Source: Singulisphaera sp. GP187
GTDB lineage: Bacteria > Planctomycetota > Planctomycetia > Isosphaerales > Isosphaeraceae
DNA: 64,000 nucleotides
NCBI RefSeq assembly: GCF_900129635.1
Contig: NZ_FSRB01000001.1
Location: 4,441,501 to 4,505,500, forward strand
Direction of reading: 5' to 3'
The translations under genes and the position numbers were made by a program. Under the pieces are notes generated by a model that worked only from the letters and a program-made list of their open reading frames with translations, searched no databases and had not been told where the DNA came from. Every line of letters starts with the position of its first letter. Positions within the stretch are counted from its first letter, which is position 1. Below, piece by piece: positions 54,001 through 62,483 of this stretch.

Positions 54001-54177
54001 AAGTGGACTTAGCGCGGGCGCTTCGGTAATCACCTGGACCTGCACGTTCGTCAGGTCGGGCACCGCGTCGATCGGCAGGTGGAGCGCGGAGTAGACCCCG
54101 AAGACCGCGACCAGCAGGGTCCCCATTAACACGAGGAAGCGGTTGGCAAGGGCCGATGCAATTAAAGAATTAAGCAT
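51094..54177 (-). CDS. Heavy-metal efflux RND pump (CzcA/CusA type)
   Basis: 1027 residues, normal for HME-RND transporters; it uses proton motive force to move metal ions out. Two sets of membrane helices flank large periplasmic loops. The DFGLIVDSSVIMVEN segment (about 398-412) has the D-x5-D-x6-E proton-relay pattern typical of CzcA-type divalent-cation pumps. The third gene of a probable operon with the His-rich protein and adaptor, 44 bp after the adaptor. The substrate is probably Zn, Co, Ni or Cd, judging from motif type only. No TolC gene is adjacent. Confidence 0.88.
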   Translation of the reverse strand: MLNSLIASALANRFLVLMGTLLVAVFGVYSALHLPIDAVPDLTNVQVQVITEAPALSPLEVETLLSFPVEGAMSGLPNVEQIRSISKFGISVVTIVFHEGTDIYRARQLVGERLARAAAAIPLGYGTPSLGPIATALGEVYQFQVKAAKGSGVSAMELRTILDWFVAYQLRGVPGVTEINSHGGELKTYQVELDPDKLATYRLSMTQVFNALRSNNANVGGGYLVHEGEARYIRGESQAHSVPDIAAIVIDERNGVPVTVADVAKVHTAPMIRAGLATRDGEGEIVTGLVMMLIGENSRTVVERVKHEIAKLQKSLPPGVTIEPLYDRNHLIDQTLDTVLHNLVEGGGLVILILLLLLGNIRGGLIVALAIPLSMLFAANVMLATGVTASLMSLGAIDFGLIVDSSVIMVENCVRRLAHEGGTRPKLEIIRDAAVEVRKPTMFGELIIAIVYLPILALQGTEGKLFRPMALTVIFALAGSMVLSLTLMPVLASLVLSSKAQEKEVWLVRWLKWVYVPSLDAVIRRPLIATLLAVGLVAVSVPVALSLGGEFMPRLNEGDLLIEAVRIPSASLEGAVAASTQIENILKKFPEVRMVYCKTGRPEIANDVMGVHQTDVWTLLKPPTEWRPGITRDALIQEMDRELNENVPGVKFGFSQPIEMRVNELVAGVKSDVAVLLYGPDLEVLRRKAGEIERTLARIPGATGIKTPTSGRLPMLLVSVRRDQLARYGIKGADVLEAVAALGGTTVGTAFEGQYRHPIQVRLPEAWRNDPEKIRAIRIVDPQGRPIALRDLADVRFEEGPSEIERENVQRRAVVGVNVRGRDIASFVAEAQAAIQAKVPLSSGYILRWGGQFEHLQTATQRLMIVVPIALALIFLLLFSTFHSLRLAALIYLAVPMAATGGIFALAARGLPFSISAGVGFIALFGVAVLNGLVWVSAVEHLRGEGVEPHEAAREAAVVRLRPILMTALVAGFGFIPMAIATTPGAELQRPLATVVIGGLLTSTLLTTLVLPAIYPWFVETPRPIEM

Positions 54178-54221
54178 GTTGGTTTTTGAGCAGGTTTCGA
54201 TCCCATTGGATCACCCCGTCT

Positions 54222-55757
54222 TCAATCCTCCCCGCTTTCGTTCTGGAGGATCAGCTCACTCTTGAGCAGGTAGGCGCCGGCGGAAACCACGGCCTGGCCC
54301 TTGGTCAGGCCGGCAAGGACGACCCGGCGTTGGTCCGCCTCGCGGCCGAGCTTGACCGGCTGAAACGTGAAGGTGCGTCCGTCACGGCCGGCGGGGACGA
54401 AGACCCCCTCCTGTCCCTCGATCTCGACGATGGCGGCGGTCGAGACGGTCAAGACGTCCTGGGTGATCGGCGTGTCGAGTACGATCCGCGTGAACATCTC
54501 GAGCTTGAGGAGGCCGTCGGGGTTGTCGGTCTCGGCCAGGAGGGGAACGGTCCGGGTGGTGGGGTCAACCATGGACCCGACGGAGAGGAGCGTGGCCGGG
54601 AAGGTTCGGCCGGGGTAGGCCGGAACGGTCATCCGAATCCGTCCCTCCTTGAGGGCCGGCAGCACAGCGAGGTCGGACTCGGTGATGTTGGCCATCACCC
54701 AGACCGTATTCAGGTCGGCCAGAACGAAGAGGATGTCGGTGGGATCGGCCTTCTGGCTGGGGACGGCCGTCTTGGTGATGATGGTGCCGTCGAACGGCGC
54801 GGTGACCTGGCAGGCGGTCACATCTTCGGACGACGCCGATCGCGAGGCGGCGACGTCGCCGGCGTGCGCCAGCAACTGAGAGATCTCCTCCTGGACCCCG
54901 AGGATCCGCAGACGCTGCGCCGCGTCGATGACGGCCGCCTCGGCGAGCCTGACCTTCTGGTCGGCCAGGGTTTGCTCGTGGGAGGCATCGAACCGGACCT
55001 GTTCCAGAACCGCGCCGAGCTTGGCCTGGGCGCCCTCGAAGGTGTGTAAGGCGACGAACGCGGGATGCTCGCCGATGATCTGATCCTTGAGCAAGGCGCT
55101 GGTCTTCTCGGACTCGTGCGAGGCGATCTCGAACTCAGAGTAGGCCTGGAGCAAGAGCGCGCGGTCGGCCCCGAGCGGCCGTTCGGCGTAGTCCTTCTGA
55201 ATCGTGGCGGCCGGCTCGCCTTTGCGGATCGCCGGGATCAGCCGAGCGACGTTATTGGCAACCTGCTGCTTCCAGTCAAACTCCTTCCGTGCGGTCGCCA
55301 ACTCAATCTGCCGGCCCCGCAGGTTGAGGCGGGCGGTGCCCACGTCGGGACTATCGAGGACGGCCAGCAACTCGCCTTTTTTGACCTGACGGCCCAGGTT
55401 GACCAGCACCTCGCGGACAACCCCCGCGGCCCGCGGCCGGATCTCGACCCGGCGGTCAGGATTCGCCTCGACCTTCCCCGCGACGCCAACCTCGGAGGGA
55501 AGCGAGATCTGACTCACCGGCTCGATGCGGATCCCGGCCACGTTCCACTTCCCCTCGGAGAGGGTGACGGTCGTGACCGGCGCGGCCGCCGCCGCGGCTG
55601 TCGCCGCGGGGTGGGTCGGCGAGGCCTGCAGCGCCCGCCCGTGGAACAGCGCATCGTGCAAGACAAAGCTCGCCGCCAGCAGAACGAGACAGACCGCGAG
55701 CCCGACCCAGGGTAACAAGCTCTTCAACGACCAACGGTTCGGCAATGCAACGGACAT
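54222..55757 (-). CDS. RND periplasmic adaptor (CzcB/CusB type)
   Basis: 511 residues. A membrane anchor (LLPWVGLAVCLVLLAASFVL) is followed by barrel-sandwich, long alpha-hairpin and beta-barrel regions. Adaptor-type stretches include GVAGKVEANPDRRVEIRPRA, the hairpin with KSELLAVLD-like turns, and TVWVMANITESDLA. It links the pump to the outer-membrane duct and may pass metal. ATG at 55757. It is followed after 44 bp by the pump and preceded by the His-rich protein gene. Confidence 0.86.
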   Translation of the reverse strand: MSVALPNRWSLKSLLPWVGLAVCLVLLAASFVLHDALFHGRALQASPTHPAATAAAAAAPVTTVTLSEGKWNVAGIRIEPVSQISLPSEVGVAGKVEANPDRRVEIRPRAAGVVREVLVNLGRQVKKGELLAVLDSPDVGTARLNLRGRQIELATARKEFDWKQQVANNVARLIPAIRKGEPAATIQKDYAERPLGADRALLLQAYSEFEIASHESEKTSALLKDQIIGEHPAFVALHTFEGAQAKLGAVLEQVRFDASHEQTLADQKVRLAEAAVIDAAQRLRILGVQEEISQLLAHAGDVAASRSASSEDVTACQVTAPFDGTIITKTAVPSQKADPTDILFVLADLNTVWVMANITESDLAVLPALKEGRIRMTVPAYPGRTFPATLLSVGSMVDPTTRTVPLLAETDNPDGLLKLEMFTRIVLDTPITQDVLTVSTAAIVEIEGQEGVFVPAGRDGRTFTFQPVKLGREADQRRVVLAGLTKGQAVVSAGAYLLKSELILQNESGED

Positions 55758-55973
55758 GAGGGGATGCCTCCCACCTGATTTGCCACCGACTTCTCCGGCA
55801 GGCTCATCCCCTGACTTTGAGGAGGGGGGGATGCCGTGCCCGGAAAAGGGATCGCTCGCGCAATCCGCTTCGGAATCGACTCGGCCACGTTGGGGGACGG
55901 TGCGACTTCGAGGAGGCGCGCAGACCCACCGGGTGGGGTGTGCCGTCGCTCTCGAAGCTGGGGCGTGGTCGAC

Positions 55974-56483
55974 TCAGCAGAGCCAGCGTTCGAGCAGAAC
56001 GATTGAGGAGGTGGGGCGCGCAGTGGTGGCGCGGAAGACGAAGGCCCGGCACGGCCCGAGGACCGAGAACCAGGGATCGATCAGGTCAGGCGGAAGCGTC
56101 GCCTGAGGGCAGAGCGAGGTTCGCACGAGAAGTTGCGAATGCGGATCCGGCACGAACCGAGGCCCATCATCCCAGGCCGAGGCGAACCAGTCGGCGACGT
56201 GCGCGTGGAGCGCGGGCCCCTGCTCCGGGAGCGGCGAACCGGATCCGTCTTCCGTGGGCAAGAACCAGTGCCAGTGCAACGTCGCCACGTCCTGAGCCAA
56301 CCCCGCGGCGGGATGCCAGCGAAGCAGGTGGTCGTGATGGTCGCAGACTTCGCCGGGCGCATCATGATGGCGAATGTTGTGGAAGTCAGGCTGTGGCAAC
56401 GGAGTATGGACGAGACTGAGGATCAGGCAGAGGATCCCCAGACCGCGTCGTTCTCGTCGTTGTCGCCGACTTCGGACGGACAT
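55974..56483 (-). CDS. His-rich exported protein of the metal-efflux operon
   Basis: 169 residues. A basic start and hydrophobic LGILCLILSLVHTPLP suggest export or a membrane anchor. The next 60 residues are His-rich: FHNIRHHDAPGEVCDHHDHL and ATLHWHWFLP. These side chains could bind metal in the periplasm ahead of the pump (inference). ATG 56483 is preferred to 56570, since MSVRSRRQRRER starts the natural signal. The adaptor starts 216 bp downstream on the same strand. No named family is recognised. Confidence 0.65.
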   Translation of the reverse strand: MSVRSRRQRRERRGLGILCLILSLVHTPLPQPDFHNIRHHDAPGEVCDHHDHLLRWHPAAGLAQDVATLHWHWFLPTEDGSGSPLPEQGPALHAHVADWFASAWDDGPRFVPDPHSQLLVRTSLCPQATLPPDLIDPWFSVLGPCRAFVFRATTARPTSSIVLLERWLC

Positions 56484-57137
56484 AGGCGGCACCACGCTCC
56501 ATTCACCCCGCAACCGCAAGGGGAGAGTCTCAAGCTTTTCAATTATCAACACGGCGCGGAGCGTCGTCAAGTCGCCTGGCCCAATCGAACACCACGGCCC
56601 ATTTCCGCCTTAATAAGATCGACTTCAATCCTTCGCCTAGCATTCTTCGTGCCATTCTGGCTGTAAGCCAAGAATTCAAACCAGGATCGGTGGCCGGCGA
56701 ATTTTAGCCAGAGTCAGGAAATTCTTGAGTTTTTACTTTTGCGTATACGCACGGATTTGTTAACCTAGCCTTCTCAGGCTAATCCTTCTTCGCGATGTTC
56801 ACAGAACTCCCATATTGCCAGCCGCGGAACATTCCGTTACGAAAGTTTTGCCGCGGAATCCCCATCAGGGTGGATGGGGAGTGGTTGCGACCGTTTTCGA
56901 ACGCTTCGGCTCCTCTTCAATCCGCCGTTCAAACGCCGTGAGCCAGACGAATTCTCAACTGAGACAAAGAATCAGAAAACCAATTCATCAACCGTGCGAA
57001 GGTTGATATTTGGAACTTGCAGGCGGCCAGTCAGTCAGGCGGGGTTTATCTACCGGTTTGCGAACAAACAGGGCGGACTGTTTCTCTCCAAAAAGAAGAC
57101 GTCTGCCGGGCCAGGTTCTGAAGGAGAACGGATCCTA
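56484..57137. other. Divergent regulatory region between metal-efflux operon and repeat-protein gene
   Basis: About 650 bp. It contains a perfect 10-base palindrome GCGTATACGC (56741-56750) in an AT-rich patch and a small TAGCCT/AGGCTA hairpin at about 56767-56782. Promoters for both directions are expected, but I cannot assign them. ORFs entering from 56815-56874 do not look coding before 57138. Confidence 0.45.
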
Positions 57138-58934
57138 ATGAGACGCGCTAAGGGTAAGAGAAAGTTGGCGACGGTACGTCGGTTGGCATTGGCGATTGCG
57201 CTAGGCACGGCGCTGCTGAATGTCTCGGCGATCTCGGCCGAGGCCGCCGGCCTATTTAGCTGCCGGCACAAGAACGTCGTGGCCTGTTCTCCCTGCGGCG
57301 GGGACAGCTCGGTGGTCGCGCCGACGTCGGGAGACGCGTGCGGTGGGACGACGCTCGTTCCCCAGACCACCTACCAGTCGGTGATTGAAACGGTCTACGA
57401 GCAGGTGCCCGTCACCCAGACGCAGACCCAGTATCGGACCGAGTACCGAACCGAGACGGTCCCCGTCACCCGGACGGTCTGCGAGACGGTCCCCGTCACC
57501 CAGATGCAGACCCAGTACCGCACCGACATCAAGACCGAGACGGTCCCCGTCACCCGGACGGTCTGCGAGCAGGTCCCCGTCACCCAGATGCAGACCCAGT
57601 ACCGCACCGACATCAAGACCGAGACGGTCCCCGTCACCCGGACGGTCTGCGAGACGGTCCCCGTCACCCAGATGCAGACCCAGTACCGCACCGACATCAA
57701 GACCGAGACGGTCCCCGTCACCCGGACGGTCTGCGAGCAGGTCCCCGTCACCCAGATGCAGACCCAGTACCGCACCGAGCAGGTGCCGGTCACCCAGGTG
57801 GTGAACGAGACGATCAACGTCCCGCGCACCGTGACGGTGAACGTGCCGAAGCTCGTGACCACCTATCAGGACCAGGTTCGCACCGTGTCGGAGCCGGTGA
57901 CGACGATTCAGCGCCAACAGCGGCGTGACGTGGTCTACCGCAACGTGACCGAGACGGTGATGCAGCCCCAGACGGTGACCGTGCTGGAGTGCCGGGTCCA
58001 GACGACCATGGTTCCCCAGGCCTACACCGTCAATCAGCCGGTGACGACGACCCGGCAAGTGGTTGAGTACGTCAATGCCCCGGCCCCTGCCGTGGCCTCC
58101 AGCCAACAGTCGCCCAGCCCGCAGTCGGCCGCTCCCGCGCCCCAGCAGGTCGTGCGCAACGTGACCGAAACCCAGTATGTCTGCCAGACCCAGACCCGCC
58201 TGGTTCCGGTTCAGCAGAACGTTCAGGTCCCCGTTCAGCAGACCCGAATGGTCCCGGTTCCGGTCACCCGCGCGGTGCCTGAAGAGCGCGTGACCGAAGT
58301 CTGCGTGCCGGTGACCACCATCGTCGCGCGACAGGTGACCGACCGGGTCCCCGTCACTCAGACCATCACGGTTCCCGAGTGCCGGACCGAATTGGTGCCG
58401 ACCGTGCAGTCCCGTAACGTCACCGTGATGACCGTCCGCCAGGTCCCCGTCCAGGTCCCCGTCACGACCTACACCACGCAGACCCGGCAGGTCACCGAAA
58501 ACACGACCCGACAAGTGGCCGTCCAGGTCCCCGTCCAGGTCCCCGTCACGACCTACACCACGCAGACCCGGCAGGTCACCGAAAACACGACCCGACAAGT
58601 GGCCGTCCAGGTCCCCGTCCAGGTCCCCGTCACGACCTACACCACGCAGACCCGGCAGGTCACCGAAAACACGACCCGACAAGTGGCCGTCCAGGTCCCC
58701 GTCCAGGTCCCCGTCACGACCTACACCACGCAGACCCGGCAGGTCACCGAAAACACGACCCGACAAGTGGCCGTCCAGGTCCCCGTCCAGGTCCCCGTGA
58801 CCGTCATGACGTGCGTCCCGCGTCAGGTGGTCCGCCAGGTGCCGTGCACGACCTATGTCGCGGTGCCGACCATCCCGGCTCCCGCCCCCGCCCCCGCTCC
58901 GGCACCCTCGAGCCAGGCCTCACCCCAGAGCTAA
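57138..58934 (+). CDS. YTV-type repeat protein, probable cell-wall component
   Basis: 598 residues. A signal peptide (LALAIALGTALLNVSAISA) leads to an almost wholly repetitive chain. Array 1 (from about residue 115) repeats a 28-residue unit containing TVPVTQMQTQYRTDIKTE and TRTVCE, with one Cys per unit. Array 2 (about 435-555) has four copies of a 28-residue unit QVPVQVPVTTYTTQTRQVTE plus NTTRQVAV. Composition (Val/Thr/Gln, regular Cys) and motifs match YTV-domain proteins described in planctomycetes. Disulfide cross-linking of the array fits the Cys spacing but is an inference. ATG 57138 follows AAGGAG at 11 bases. A strong terminator follows. Confidence 0.82.
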   Translation: MRRAKGKRKLATVRRLALAIALGTALLNVSAISAEAAGLFSCRHKNVVACSPCGGDSSVVAPTSGDACGGTTLVPQTTYQSVIETVYEQVPVTQTQTQYRTEYRTETVPVTRTVCETVPVTQMQTQYRTDIKTETVPVTRTVCEQVPVTQMQTQYRTDIKTETVPVTRTVCETVPVTQMQTQYRTDIKTETVPVTRTVCEQVPVTQMQTQYRTEQVPVTQVVNETINVPRTVTVNVPKLVTTYQDQVRTVSEPVTTIQRQQRRDVVYRNVTETVMQPQTVTVLECRVQTTMVPQAYTVNQPVTTTRQVVEYVNAPAPAVASSQQSPSPQSAAPAPQQVVRNVTETQYVCQTQTRLVPVQQNVQVPVQQTRMVPVPVTRAVPEERVTEVCVPVTTIVARQVTDRVPVTQTITVPECRTELVPTVQSRNVTVMTVRQVPVQVPVTTYTTQTRQVTENTTRQVAVQVPVQVPVTTYTTQTRQVTENTTRQVAVQVPVQVPVTTYTTQTRQVTENTTRQVAVQVPVQVPVTTYTTQTRQVTENTTRQVAVQVPVQVPVTVMTCVPRQVVRQVPCTTYVAVPTIPAPAPAPAPAPSSQASPQS

Positions 58935-58980
58935 AAGCGAAGGGCTGAGCCAACCGCTTTGAGGCCATCGCCTTTGAACC

Positions 58981-59011
58981 CCGTCGCCTCGCGAGGCGAC
59001 GGTTTTTTTTT
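58981..59011 (+). terminator. Rho-independent terminator after the repeat-protein gene
   Basis: CCGTCGCCTCGCGAGGCGAC closes as a perfect hairpin at 58981-59002 and is followed directly by nine Ts. It is 46 bp after the stop. Confidence 0.9.
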
Positions 59012-59202
59012 GTCGCCAATGAGTGGAATACGGATGCCCCGCCCATCGGATCGAAGCCCACGAGGTCCGCACCGTCCTGACCCTCTTTTTCTGATTCTGA
59101 GGCTTATGCCAAACGGCAGGCTCTTACGCACATTCACATATCATATTTAAACATTAACCACTTATTTTGATTCTTGATCCGTACAACCTGCCTTCTTTTT
59201 CG

Positions 59203-60108
59203 TCAAGCCGGCGTCGAATAAGGTAACGCCCGAATCCGCGCCAGGTCACGCCGTGGAGGCTCTCCAAAGCAACGTTGGTATTCGCGACTGAATTGCGAAG
59301 GACTCTCATAGCCCACCCGGTAGGCGGCGGCCGACGCGTCCAGGGATTCACCCAGCATCAGCCGCCGGGCCTCCTGGAGCCGGAGTCGCTTCTGGTATTG
59401 CAGCGGGCTCATCGCCGTCACGGCCTTAAAGTGCTGGTGGAACGCCGAGGGACTCATGTGCGTCTCGCGGGCGAGATCCTCGATGCGGAACGAGCGAGCG
59501 AAATTCCGTTTCAGCCAGTCGATTGCCAGGGCGATCCGCTGCGCCTGCCCGCCCTCCGCGACGATCTGCCGCAATCGCAGACCTTGCTCGCCCATGAGCA
59601 CGCGATACGTAATCTCCCTGAGGATCAGGGGGGCCATGACCTGAATGTCCCGCGGGCTCTCCAGCAAGGAGATGAGCCGCGAGACCGCGTCGAGCAGCGG
59701 CGGATCGACCGCACTCACGGCAAGTCCCCGCCTGGGCGCAGAATCACGCGAGTGGGGAATCTCCGCGTCCAGGAGCACTTCGCCGACCTGGCCAAGATCG
59801 AGGTCGATCCGCACACTCAGGTACGGCTCCTCCGGCGACGCCTCGACAACCTGACCGACCAGCGGGAGGTCGACTGAGACAAGGAGAAAATGGGCCGGAT
59901 CATACACCAGGACCTCCTCGGCCAGCATGACCCGCTTCCGGCCGCGGGCGACCACACAGAGGGCAGGCTCGACGACAACCGTGACCGGGTCGGAGGGGGC
60001 CGAGAGGCGATGCAGCGAAAGAGGAGCGATCGCGGTTGCATGTGAGCCATCTTGGCCGGTGATCCGCTCGATCAGGGCTGCCAGTTCCGTCAGTTTCGCT
60101 GCGAACAT
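59203..60108 (-). CDS. AraC-family transcriptional regulator
   Basis: 301 residues. The N-terminal cupin-like ligand domain of the AraC_N type (about 20-180, VYDPAHFLLVSVDLPLVGQV) precedes two helix-turn-helices (about 200-295): FRIEDLARETHMSPSAFHQH and SAAAYRVGYESPSQFSREYQ. It is divergent from the SDR gene at 60331, the usual arrangement for a dedicated regulator. ATG 60108. The effector is unknown. Confidence 0.87.
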   Translation of the reverse strand: MFAAKLTELAALIERITGQDGSHATAIAPLSLHRLSAPSDPVTVVVEPALCVVARGRKRVMLAEEVLVYDPAHFLLVSVDLPLVGQVVEASPEEPYLSVRIDLDLGQVGEVLLDAEIPHSRDSAPRRGLAVSAVDPPLLDAVSRLISLLESPRDIQVMAPLILREITYRVLMGEQGLRLRQIVAEGGQAQRIALAIDWLKRNFARSFRIEDLARETHMSPSAFHQHFKAVTAMSPLQYQKRLRLQEARRLMLGESLDASAAAYRVGYESPSQFSREYQRCFGEPPRRDLARIRALPYSTPA

Positions 60109-60209
60109 CGAGTCGACCTCTCGCGTTTGACACTCGCCCCCGTGGCCGGTCGAATTCAGTTTAGCCGATCCGGGCTCCCTCCAGCGACAGGGGTTCCGGC
60201 AACCTGCGG

Positions 60210-60236
60210 AGGATCAGGCAAGGATCACCGAGGATC
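60210..60236. promoter_or_regulatory. Three phased AGGATC direct repeats
   Basis: AGGATC occurs at 60210, 60221 and 60231, spaced 11 and 10 bp (one helical turn), in the AraC-SDR intergenic region. AraC-type proteins bind such direct half-sites. Confidence 0.4.
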
Positions 60237-60330
60237 GGGATAACGGCGTGAGGCCTCTCATTCTAGAATCTCACCGGAAGTGCGGAACATGCCCGCATCG
60301 AACGCAATCGCAAGCTCGGAGGATCTGACA

Positions 60331-61080
60331 ATGCCCGTCTGGGAAAGCAAAATTGAAGGGAAGGTCGTCGTCATTACCGGGGCAAGCAGCGGGATCGGCG
60401 AGGCAACCGCCCGGTTGCTCGCCGCCCGCGGCGCCAAGGTCGTCCTGGGAGCGCGACGCGTCGACCGGCTGGAGCAGATCGTCGCCGAGATCCGGGAGGC
60501 CGGTGGCCAGGCCCTTGCACACGCCGTCGACGTGACCAAGCACGAGCAGGTGAAGGCGCTCGTCGCCGCCACCGTCGGTCAGTTCGGCCGGATCGACGTA
60601 ATGATCAACAACGCCGGGTACATGTCCCTTTCGATGCTCGACGCCGACAAGGTGGACGAATGGGACCGGACCATCGACGTCAACATCAAGGGAGTGCTTT
60701 ACGGGATCTCGGCAGCCCTGCCACTGTTCCGAGCCCAGGGGAGCGGGCACCTGATCAACGTGTCCTCGGTCGCCGGGCATCTCGCCATCGGTGGCGCGGC
60801 GGTCTATTGCGGGACCAAGTTTGCGGTCCGGGCCATTTCAGAGGCGTTCCGACAGGAGGTCGCACCGCAGATCCGCAGCACAATCATCAGCCCAGGCGCA
60901 GTGGAGAGTGAACTGAGCAGCCACGTCACCGACCCCCAGGCGATCGAGTGGATGAAGCCGCTCGCCGCCGTCAAGATCCCGGCCGAAGCCATCGCACAGG
61001 CAATCCTCTACGCAATCGAACAGCCCCCGACGGTCGCCATCAATGAGCTTCTCGTCAGGCCGACGGCTCAGACGGTCTGA
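60331..61080 (+). CDS. Short-chain dehydrogenase/reductase
   Basis: 249 residues. The Rossmann motif TGASSGIG is at about 14-21, NNAG at about 90, the catalytic Ser in INVSSVAGH, and YxxxK as YCGTKFA (about 157). The family oxidises or reduces alcohols and ketones with NAD(P). GGAGG lies nine bases upstream of the ATG at 60331, excluding the earlier ATG at 60280. It is probably controlled by the divergent AraC-type protein. Substrate unknown. Confidence 0.88.
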   Translation: MPVWESKIEGKVVVITGASSGIGEATARLLAARGAKVVLGARRVDRLEQIVAEIREAGGQALAHAVDVTKHEQVKALVAATVGQFGRIDVMINNAGYMSLSMLDADKVDEWDRTIDVNIKGVLYGISAALPLFRAQGSGHLINVSSVAGHLAIGGAAVYCGTKFAVRAISEAFRQEVAPQIRSTIISPGAVESELSSHVTDPQAIEWMKPLAAVKIPAEAIAQAILYAIEQPPTVAINELLVRPTAQTV

Positions 61081-61111
61081 CCGTTCACTTCGTCCCCTTG
61101 AGTTGCGAAAA

Positions 61112-61161
61112 GGTAAAGGGGTCAGGAACCGAAGGAGCGATCGGCTCCTGCCCCCTTTACC
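61112..61161. repeat. REP-like inverted repeat / possible terminator
   Basis: GGTAAAGGGGTCAGGA (61112-61127) pairs with TCCTGCCCCCTTTACC (61146-61161) with one mismatch. It is placed between two convergent genes and has no long T-run. The GGGGTCAGGAACC core looks like REP/RAYT-type repeats. Confidence 0.6.
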
Positions 61162-61166
61162 AACCC

Positions 61167-61586
61167 TTATCGAGCCTTCTCCTGGTTCAGCCAGATCTCG
61201 GCCTCAAGGACCCGGTACTGCACATCAATAAGGTCAATATGGGGACGCACGTCTCGTTTGTAGGCCAACTCCGTGTCGCGGGCCCAGCCCCTCATACGCT
61301 CCACGTAGCGTTCGAGGGCCGTCACAAGTTCGGCTTTTTCGGCTCCGGAAGCGCGGATCGCGTCAACCTCGCGACGCCACCACAGGGAAAACTTCGGGTT
61401 ATCGCGGCTCGTTTCCCCTCCCTTGTAGAGGCGATCGAGATCGTTGAGTGCCTCTCGAGCCAGCTTGAGCTGCGCTTGGGCCAACGCTTTGTTGGGGTCC
61501 GGTTGTTGGGACGCGGCGGGAGCGAGCGCCCCTGCCAGCGCAACGAATCCCAGCACCAAAACCACTCCTTTTCTCCGCGTTGTCAT
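61167..61586 (-). CDS. Small exported hypothetical protein
   Basis: 139 residues. A signal peptide (GVVLVLGFVALAGALAPAAS) is followed by a helical body (LAQAQLKLAREALNDLDRL, AELVTALERYVERMRGWARD). GGGAG is six bases upstream of the ATG at 61586. It converges with the SDR. It may be a periplasmic helical protein; no family is recognised. Confidence 0.65.
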   Translation of the reverse strand: MTTRRKGVVLVLGFVALAGALAPAASQQPDPNKALAQAQLKLAREALNDLDRLYKGGETSRDNPKFSLWWRREVDAIRASGAEKAELVTALERYVERMRGWARDTELAYKRDVRPHIDLIDVQYRVLEAEIWLNQEKAR

Positions 61587-61994
61587 GGCTCACTCCCGGG
61601 AAGACTGTTCTCGAATCCAGGTGTTCCATTTCTGCGACGAAGTCGGTCGTACTGCCGGAAGAGCAAAGTTAAAACCAAGCTTTGCAATCGATATCAATAT
61701 TGCTTATTGACAATCTTATCCCTTTTGTAAAGACAATTCCGAAAACAAGAAATCCACTCATTTCCCAACCCCTGCCGTCAGTTACGAGAGCGAGGCAGCC
61801 TTCGGCATGGCGTTCAACCGGCAGTTAGCTGCGACGCCAAGGCATACCGCCGTACGGGGCGGCGTCGGCCGGTCCCTAAGCTTGCGTCGCATGGGCACGC
61901 AACCGAAAGAGTTGCGGAGCGACAGGGTGCCGCCCTGACGAACCGGCTGTGCCGCACTCCGGATCGCTGACGCGGTTCAATCAAGACTCCCCGT
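61587..61994. other. Intergenic region, no gene recognised
   Basis: About 400 bp. AT-rich near 61680-61760, where the upstream region of the 61586 gene lies, and GC-rich afterwards. A GACGCC/GGCGTC pair at 61833-61866 can form a loop. Neither a tRNA nor an attachment site was recognised. Confidence 0.4.
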
Positions 61995-62360
61995 TCAACG
62001 TTCCGCCGTTGCCTTCTCGGCCCCTGCGGCCCTCAGCATCGGCATATGGTCCTTTGCCCAGCCCGAGAGGGTCAGCAGCAGGCCACCGAGCTCCACGCCG
62101 GCGGGGGTGAGGCTGTACTCCACCTTCGGCGGCACTTGCGGGTAGATCTCCCGCCGCACCAGCCCGTCCGTTTCCAATTGGCGGAGCTGTTGGGTGAGCA
62201 TCTTCTGCGTCACCCCCGGCATGAGCCGCTTCAGCTCGGTGAACCGCTTGGTCCCGTCCCGCAGATGCCAGAGCGACAGCACCTTCCACCTCCCGCCGAT
62301 CACGTCGATCAGGTCGGCCAGCGGGCAGTCGCTCTGGGCCCCGGATTTCGGTCGCGGCAT
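61995..62360 (-). CDS. HxlR-family transcriptional regulator
   Basis: A 121-residue winged helix. The DNA-binding core is IGGRWKVLSLWHLRDGTKRF and VTQKMLTQQLRQLETDGLVR; the Cys at 12 (SDCPLADLI) is the position often used for redox or quinone sensing. HxlR-type proteins commonly control oxidative or aldehyde-stress genes. It is divergent from the truncated SDR and the peroxiredoxin remnant. A 10-bp inverted repeat lies just upstream. Confidence 0.86.
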   Translation of the reverse strand: MPRPKSGAQSDCPLADLIDVIGGRWKVLSLWHLRDGTKRFTELKRLMPGVTQKMLTQQLRQLETDGLVRREIYPQVPPKVEYSLTPAGVELGGLLLTLSGWAKDHMPMLRAAGAEKATAER

Positions 62361-62364
62361 GGTT

Positions 62365-62418
62365 GGTATCCTTTTGGGTACTATGGCACTTTCGGGTGTC
62401 TACTTGCGAAAGGATACC
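62365..62418. promoter_or_regulatory. Paired 10-bp inverted sites, candidate HxlR operator
   Basis: GGTATCCTTT (62365-62374) and AAAGGATACC (62409-62418) are perfect inverted copies with centres 44 bp apart. They lie five bases from the hxlR start and about 65 bp from the divergent gene's start. Confidence 0.5.
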
Positions 62419-62483
62419 GTCGATCCCTAGGATTCGGCAATGGCCAATGAGGCCTTCAACAAGCCACCGACAGGAGCAATCTC

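Noticed and set aside
57252..58766. 504-codon minus-strand frame rich in Asp, Gly, Leu and His
   Set aside because: It is the complement of the repeat array and repeats with the same period; the sense strand has a signal peptide and SD.
61833..61866. Possible attC-like or tRNA-like structure
   Set aside because: Only a 6-bp pair; no integron core sites, tRNA boxes or conserved loop were seen.
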